NCBI RefSeq assembly: GCF_004799645.1
Contig: NZ_CP031309.1
Location: forward strand, 51,466-115,465
Length of the DNA: 64,000 nt
Direction of reading: 5' to 3'
Source of the DNA: Natronorubrum bangense
GTDB lineage: Archaea > Halobacteriota > Halobacteria > Halobacteriales > Natrialbaceae
Positions 56,258 through 64,000 of this stretch are shown here, piece by piece; positions within the stretch are counted from its first letter, which is position 1, and each line of letters begins with the position of its first letter. Both the position numbers and the translations under genes were made by a program. The notes under the pieces are model-generated. The model saw nothing but the letters and a program-made list of their open reading frames with translations, made no database searches and had not been told where the DNA came from.

Positions 56258-56266
56258 GTATGAATG
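56258..56266 (-). other. Trailer motif after 5S copy A
   Basis: CATTCATAC on the minus strand directly after the 5S end. The same CATTCATA(C/T) follows 5S copy B (56453-56462) and 23S (56702-56711). Confidence 0.5.
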
Positions 56267-56387
56267 AAAGCGGCGAAACGGATTTCCCAGAGGCTCGCGC
56301 ACTCCAGTACTCGCCGGAACGCAGGCGGGCTTATCTTCCGTGTTCGGGATGGGTACGGGAGGAACCCCGCCGCTGTGGCCGCTGTAA
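56267..56387 (-). rRNA. rrf: 5S rRNA, copy A
   Basis: About 121 bases. The conserved body (GTACCCATCCCGAACACGG, then GTACTGGAGTGCGCGAGCC) is intact. The 5' end TTACAGCGGCC pairs with the 3' GCCGCT in helix I. It is the second of two tandem 5S genes, next to the operon terminator. In helix I it has an A-U pair where copy B has G-C. Ends are placed by helix I and the trailer motif. Confidence 0.9.
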
Positions 56388-56428
56388 TGCCGACCGGCGG
56401 AATCGAACCGCCGTCAGCCCACTGTCGG
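56388..56428 (-). ncRNA. tRNA-like mini-helix before 5S copy A
   Basis: Minus strand: CCGAC, a 10-base bulge, CGGCGG, the T-loop-like TTCGATT, CCGCCG, GTCGG. Five and six base pairs stack into a tRNA acceptor/T-arm imitation that ends just before the 5S gene. In Haloferax volcanii such a mini-helix allows tRNase Z to cut the 5S 5' end, so the same maturation is expected. Confidence 0.7.
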
Positions 56429-56430
56429 TC

Positions 56431-56448
56431 GATACCCATCTGGGTATC
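56431..56448 (-). repeat. Short hairpin between the two 5S units
   Basis: GATACCCA-TC-TGGGTATC is a perfect inverted repeat between the copy B trailer and the copy A mini-helix. It may be a processing site. Confidence 0.5.
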
Positions 56449-56462
56449 ACGCGATATGAATG

Positions 56463-56583
56463 GAGGCGGCGAAACGGATTTCCCAGAGGCTCGCGCACTC
56501 CAGTACTCGCCGGAACGCAGGCAGGCTTATCTTCCGTGTTCGGGATGGGTACGGGAGGAACCCCGCCGCTGTGGCCGCCGTAA
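56463..56583 (-). rRNA. rrf: 5S rRNA, copy B
   Basis: About 121 bases, nearly identical to copy A. It differs in the first helix (G-C instead of A-U) and by one C/U change in the AAGCC(C/U)GCC stretch. It is the first 5S after 23S. Tandem 5S genes in one operon are unusual in haloarchaea. Confidence 0.9.
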
Positions 56584-56624
56584 CGCCGATCAACGGAATC
56601 GAACCGTCGTCAAACCGTAATCGG
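56584..56624 (-). ncRNA. tRNA-like mini-helix before 5S copy B
   Basis: CCGAT, a 10-base bulge, CGACGG, TTCGATT, CCGTTG, ATCGG. The stems match the copy A mini-helix in shape with different pairs (A-U and G-U replacing G-C), evidence that base pairing is kept by selection. Confidence 0.7.
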
Positions 56625-56640
56625 TGGTCTCTCTGACCGA

Positions 56641-56672
56641 GTGTATGTGTAGTCCAGTTTGCGTCCGGACCC
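56641..56672 (-). other. 3' half of the 23S processing stem
   Basis: This strand pairs with 59673-59706. GTGTAGTCCAG and CTGGACTACAC form the long outer helix, then GCGTCC/GGACGC and GGACCC/GGGTCC with small bulges (AAA and ACT) between. This is the bulge-helix-bulge type stem cut by the archaeal splicing endonuclease. Confidence 0.7.
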
Positions 56673-56711
56673 GTTCTCGCGTCACGGATCCAATGCGATG
56701 TGATATGAATG

Positions 56712-59621
<2,910 letters not shown>

Positions 59622-59634
59622 TTCATCGGATCGG

Positions 59635-59655
59635 CGTTGCGACAAAGTCGCAACG
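59635..59655 (-). repeat. Perfect hairpin just before 23S
   Basis: CGTTGCGAC-AAA-GTCGCAACG, nine perfect pairs, 13 bases before the mature 23S start; part of the precursor structure. Confidence 0.6.
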
Positions 59656-59672
59656 TATAGTGACCCGGGAAC

Positions 59673-59706
59673 GGGTCCAGTGGACGCCTGGACTACACGT
59701 ACACAC
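59673..59706 (-). other. 5' half of the 23S processing stem
   Basis: Pairs with 56641-56672 to close the 23S precursor loop; see that entry. Confidence 0.7.
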
Positions 59707-59850
59707 GGTCTCATCTGCACGCCGGTAGACGGCCGGCCTGCATTGACCCTTCCCACCCACACTTACGCGGGGTGGTGCATCAGTTCAGTCGTACTCGATC
59801 ACAATCCCGTCGCCCACTTAAGGGCACGGATCTGTGACCGGTACGAGTCA

Positions 59851-59922
59851 TGGACCCACAGGGATTCGAACCCTGGGCATCCTCCTTGCAAAGGAGGCAC
59901 TCTACCACTGAGCTATGGGCCC
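59851..59922 (-). tRNA. tRNA-Ala (anticodon TGC)
   Basis: 72 bases, full cloverleaf: acceptor GGGCCCA/TGGGTCC, D-arm AGCTCAGTGGTAGAGT, anticodon loop TTTGCAA, T-arm with GGTTCGAATCC. No CCA is encoded. It is in the 16S-23S spacer, the standard haloarchaeal position. No tRNA-Cys follows the 5S genes. Confidence 0.97.
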
Positions 59923-59980
59923 ACGTCCGCCCAGACGGGCGGACAGAGATATACGTGTTAGCCTCGGTAGTTCTAAGGTG

Positions 59981-60018
59981 CCCGATCGGCCCAGCGATGG
60001 GTCAATCGAACGTGAACC
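59981..60018 (-). other. 3' half of the 16S processing stem
   Basis: Minus-strand GGTT-CACGTTCG and CCGATCGGG pair with the 5' flank at 61623-61661 (CGAACGTG-GACC and CCTGATCGG). Two hairpins, TAGCGC-AAA-GCGCTA (60022-60036) and TGGGGC-ATC-GCCCCA (60049-60063), lie between this and the 16S end. Confidence 0.65.
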
Positions 60019-60074
60019 GCGTAGCGCAAAGCGCTATGACTTCTGGGCTGGGGCATCGCCCCAGTCCCGGTCTG

Positions 60075-61549
<1,475 letters not shown>

Positions 61550-61557
61550 GCTATCTA

Positions 61558-61577
61558 CTCCCAACCACTGTTGGGAG
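61558..61577 (-). repeat. Leader hairpin before 16S
   Basis: CTCCCAAC-CACT-GTTGGGAG, eight perfect pairs, 8 bases before the mature 16S end. Confidence 0.6.
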
Positions 61578-61622
61578 GGTTCATTTGGCGGTGAATGTTC
61601 GAATACACACTCACACATAAAT

Positions 61623-61661
61623 GGGTCCACGTTCGGTGACCACGATCGACGACCGATCAGG
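61623..61661 (-). other. 5' half of the 16S processing stem
   Basis: Pairs with 59981-60018, closing the 16S precursor loop. Confidence 0.65.
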
Positions 61662-61757
61662 CGTCACCGAACTACCAAGGCTAACATCAGACCCCATCTA
61701 TACGGCGGACCGCAGGTGTGGAGTCCTCATCTTCTGCGTATTAATCCATAATCCCCG

Positions 61758-61770
61758 GTTCCTATATAAG
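61758..61770 (-). promoter_or_regulatory. rRNA operon promoter (TATA region)
   Basis: On the minus strand GTTCGCAGGCCTTATATAGG matches the haloarchaeal rRNA promoter form (TTCGA-like BRE followed by a TATA stretch). Predicted initiation lies near 61735, about 185 bases before 16S. Other weak AT-rich spots lie further upstream, so multiple promoters are possible. Confidence 0.5.
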
Positions 61771-61845
61771 GCCTGCGAACCGATCCCCTCAACGAGTGTG
61801 TGTACCACCCTCGTCTATAGCTATGCGGAGACGATTACAGCAGTG

Positions 61846-61854
61846 ATATAAGTA
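61846..61854 (+). promoter_or_regulatory. TATA box of the small conserved gene at 61883
   Basis: GATATAAGT lies about 29 bases before the ATG, fitting a leaderless message divergent from the rRNA operon. Confidence 0.5.
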
Positions 61855-61882
61855 TGTTCGAACAGTCTAGCCCGGCAGATAG

Positions 61883-62182
61883 ATGGCTGACCGACTAATG
61901 AAAGTCAACGCGTACACGACGCTCGACCTCGTCGATGCTGTCGCAAAAGGACACGACTTCGAAATGGAAGCATTCGCTGTCGTGAACGCAACAGCAGCGA
62001 AGAAGAATCCTGATTATGTGGAGTTGCAGTTCGAACTCGACAACATGACCGAGGAGCATCTCCCCGCGCACATGGAAACAGTTCAACTAACTCCCGCGCA
62101 GGCGCGCGAGATCGCAACAGATCTCGAGAAACACGCGAAGCGGGTCGAGGAAGCAAGCGGGGACGACGAAAAGACGGCTTGA
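61883..62182 (+). CDS. Conserved small haloarchaeal protein (DUF6360-like)
   Basis: A protein of 99 residues (MADRLMKVNAYTTLDLVDAV, then NPDYVELQFELDN and LPAHMETVQLTPAQAREIA) that I recall as a well-conserved haloarchaeal family often listed as DUF6360; the number is from memory. It is acidic, all in one small alpha/beta domain. Function unknown. It is divergent from the rRNA operon and shares its upstream region. Confidence 0.75.
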   Translation: MADRLMKVNAYTTLDLVDAVAKGHDFEMEAFAVVNATAAKKNPDYVELQFELDNMTEEHLPAHMETVQLTPAQAREIATDLEKHAKRVEEASGDDEKTA

Positions 62183-62227
62183 GCGCCATCAACAGCTGAA
62201 CGAGTTCGTCTGCCGAGTCGGCAGTAG

Positions 62228-62602
62228 CTAGGACAGTTGGGCGGCAACGTCGGTCGAAGAGACCATACCAATGTAGTCGTCGCCGTCAGTAACTGGAAGG
62301 TGTTTGATACCGAAATTGGTCATCATCGCAGCAACCTGCTGGAGGTAGAGATCTGGTGGGACAGTCTCGACTGACTTCGTCATCACGTCAGAGACCAAGA
62401 GGTCAGCTGGTGCATGTCCATCAGCAGCAGCAGCGACGATATCAGTACTCGTGATGATAGATGCCGGATCAGTCGAGACAACGAGCGCACTGATCTCACG
62501 ATCAGTCATCAGTGTCGCAGCTTCCTCGAGTGTTGCATCTTTAGAGATCATCTCTAACGGTGTCGACATCACGTCGTCCACAGTTTTGTTCGTGGTAGTC
62601 AC
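62228..62602 (-). CDS. CBS-domain pair protein
   Basis: A protein of 124 residues made of two CBS motifs (VDDVMSTPLEMISKDATLEE at residue 8, and LLVSDVMTKSVETVPPDLYL near 69), forming one Bateman module. Such modules bind adenine nucleotides or similar ligands and act as sensors for partner proteins. The partner is unknown. Confidence 0.88.
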   Translation of the reverse strand: MTTTNKTVDDVMSTPLEMISKDATLEEAATLMTDREISALVVSTDPASIITSTDIVAAAADGHAPADLLVSDVMTKSVETVPPDLYLQQVAAMMTNFGIKHLPVTDGDDYIGMVSSTDVAAQLS

Positions 62603-63084
62603 GCATGCCTATACGAAAGCCATAGTGATGTTTTTTCCGAATGGAACAGCTCGGTCGGACTATCCTCTCGACGCCACCCTATTTTTGTCCGTGTATTAAG
62701 AAAGATAGCCAATATCTCGACCATAGTGACCAATCAGGCAGTTTTGATTCAATCTTAAAGAGATTAAGTAATAACAGATGAGGAGAGAATGGGCTCCAAC
62801 GGACGTGGCGTGTCCCTCAACAACTTACTACTGTCCGTGACTGCGACGATTGGGCCTCTAATACACATTGATACCGCTGAGTGAGATTTCATCGTTCCTT
62901 CATTATCTGTTAGTACTGATGGTTCCTTACAGCCGGTTCCGGGATGCTCTCAGCAGTGGCCGGCATCTTAGTAGTTGCATATGGAATCGAGAACGGGGCC
63001 GTCAAGCTACAGTGATCGGTGTCGTTGTGGTCGTCGTTGGTGCCGTTGGGGTGGTTGTCGACATCCAACGCCTATTACCCGATC
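62603..63084. other. Intergenic region without a recognised gene
   Basis: 482 bases between the CBS gene and the metallo-hydrolase, both on the minus strand. AT-rich near 62700-62780 with a short AATCT-TAAAG-AGATT hairpin. Nothing else is recognised. Confidence 0.4.
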
Positions 63085-63819
63085 TCAGAGGGTGACTTGT
63101 TCCCCGTCTTCAGGAACGTGGACGTCCTCCGTCACCGACCGCAACTCATCTCGTGTGAGGAAGCAATGGTTGATCGCCTCCATGTGGACGACGACAACTG
63201 TGGCATCGGTGGCAGCGCGGACAGCGGCGATATCCTCAACCCCCATCGTGATGGGGTCGCCTTGATTGAATCGTGCCTCGCCGCCGTTGAGGATGACCAT
63301 ATCGGGCTCAAACTGCTCGAGCGTTCGTTCGACCGCATCGTACCAGACCGTGTCGCCAGCGAGATACAGCGTCTCGTCGCCTTCGAAGACGAATCCGGAA
63401 ACAGGGCCCATCTCCTCCGCTAACTGTCCGTGCCCGTGGCGTCCGGGTGTCCGGTGGATGGTGATGTCATCGAACTTGGCTTCGTCGTCGACGGATCGCA
63501 CGTCGGTAAAACCCTCGTCGGAGAAGGCATCCACCTCCTCGAGCTGGCAGAACAACGGGGTATCGGCTTCGAGTGCTTCTTTGGCCGCCTCGTCGAAATG
63601 GTCCGGATGACGGTGGGTGACGACCACGGCATCGGAAGACAGTTCGATGTCAGGCATCGAGACAAGTGGGTTCTTGCGGTCGTTCGGCGTATCCGGGATC
63701 GGCGGTAGCTCACCTCGAGACGCGAAGAGTGGATCGACGAGGAATGTTGTCTCATCGATGGTCACGATCACGGTGGCGTTCCGCACAAGACGGACTGCGG
63801 CGTCGGAATGTGTCGACAT
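63085..63819 (-). CDS. Metallo-beta-lactamase-fold hydrolase (UPF0173-like)
   Basis: A protein of 244 residues. The metal motif is THRHPDHFD (HxHxDH, about residues 69-77), with further His and Asp in GRHGHG, LAGDTVWYD and VHMEAINHC. It resembles the L-ascorbate-6-phosphate-lactonase/UPF0173 branch; the substrate is unknown. The ATG at 63819 (MSTHSDAAV) is chosen over one at 63831. Confidence 0.85.
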   Translation of the reverse strand: MSTHSDAAVRLVRNATVIVTIDETTFLVDPLFASRGELPPIPDTPNDRKNPLVSMPDIELSSDAVVVTHRHPDHFDEAAKEALEADTPLFCQLEEVDAFSDEGFTDVRSVDDEAKFDDITIHRTPGRHGHGQLAEEMGPVSGFVFEGDETLYLAGDTVWYDAVERTLEQFEPDMVILNGGEARFNQGDPITMGVEDIAAVRAATDATVVVVHMEAINHCFLTRDELRSVTEDVHVPEDGEQVTL

Positions 63820-64000
63820 ACAAGAAAGCATTCGGGAAGCAATGGATTATGGTTTGCTTCGAGGTGCTCTGTGGTTTCCATGAGATGCTTACCTATCTAC
63901 TTGTTAGTATTTGCTAAGCACGCTCGCAGCAATCAGACGTTCTAGCTAGCCAGCTTTGAGGGGTACTGAAACTAAGTGCTATGAGTACTGTTATATTTAT
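63820..64000. other. AT-rich end of window
   Basis: 181 bases with no gene seen; it ends in a TTATATTTAT stretch that may belong to a promoter outside the window. Confidence 0.4.

Noticed and set aside
56032..56266. Search for the usual tRNA-Cys after 5S
   Set aside because: No cloverleaf is present on either strand; only the terminator hairpin.
56388..56624. T-arm-like stretches that look like tRNA genes before each 5S
   Set aside because: No D-arm or anticodon arm; they fit the known 5S-processing mini-helix instead.
61883..62182. Possible Alba chromatin protein
   Set aside because: Size fits, but the Alba core motifs are absent; it matches a separate haloarchaeal family.

Overview
The window comes from a halophilic archaeon (class Halobacteria). 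The predicted proteins are very acidic and the coding DNA is GC-rich. Several genes sit 25-35 bases behind a TATA box with no room for a leader. A TATA-binding protein, halobacterial-type regulators and a Tat lipoprotein are present, and the rRNA operon has archaeal processing stems around 16S and 23S with a tRNA-Ala(TGC) between them. I cannot name the genus.

Layout. 1-14.4 kb is mostly core: the end of a chemotaxis transducer, an Mqo-like FAD oxidoreductase, a compact proC-proB-proA proline operon, an MFS transporter, ArsR- and Lrp-type regulators, an HdeD-like membrane protein, a HalOD1 protein, TBP, and a CopA copper ATPase flanked by two IS200/IS605-style hairpins. At 14.6-15.9 kb lies an orphan tyrosine recombinase, next to AT-rich DNA.

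16.5-53.7 kb is a large accessory catabolic region. It holds a split PotABCD-type ABC transporter (two different ATPases, a Tat lipoprotein, two permeases) with a degenerate group II chaperonin inserted between the permeases. Around it lie many C-N hydrolases: asparaginase, a DUF3830-like protein, a polysaccharide-deacetylase/PuuE-like hydrolase, a hydantoin-racemase-like protein, two HyuA/HyuB pairs, an amidase, an N-carbamoylsarcosine-amidase-like enzyme, an M20 carbamoylase and a dihydropyrimidinase-like enzyme. It also has acyl-CoA enzymes (acyl-CoA dehydrogenase, MaoC hydratase, CoA-transferase), a class III aminotransferase, an MmsA-type CoA-acylating aldehyde dehydrogenase, an LLM (F420-type) oxidoreductase, two SDRs, and Lrp and IclR regulators. 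Read together, 44.3-53.7 kb can encode a reductive-pyrimidine-type route: dihydropyrimidinase, ureidopropionase, beta-alanine aminotransferase, malonate-semialdehyde dehydrogenase. HyuAB plus the carbamoylsarcosine-amidase-like enzyme could open N-methylhydantoin. The substrates are inferred, not shown.

53.8-64 kb returns to core genes: an assimilatory nitrite/sulfite reductase, a small Cys-pair protein, and a minus-strand rRNA operon (16S, tRNA-Ala, 23S, then two tandem 5S genes, each behind a tRNA-like mini-helix, and a strong hairpin terminator). A small conserved haloarchaeal protein, a CBS-pair protein and a metallo-beta-lactamase-fold hydrolase follow. No CRISPR array or intact insertion sequence was seen.
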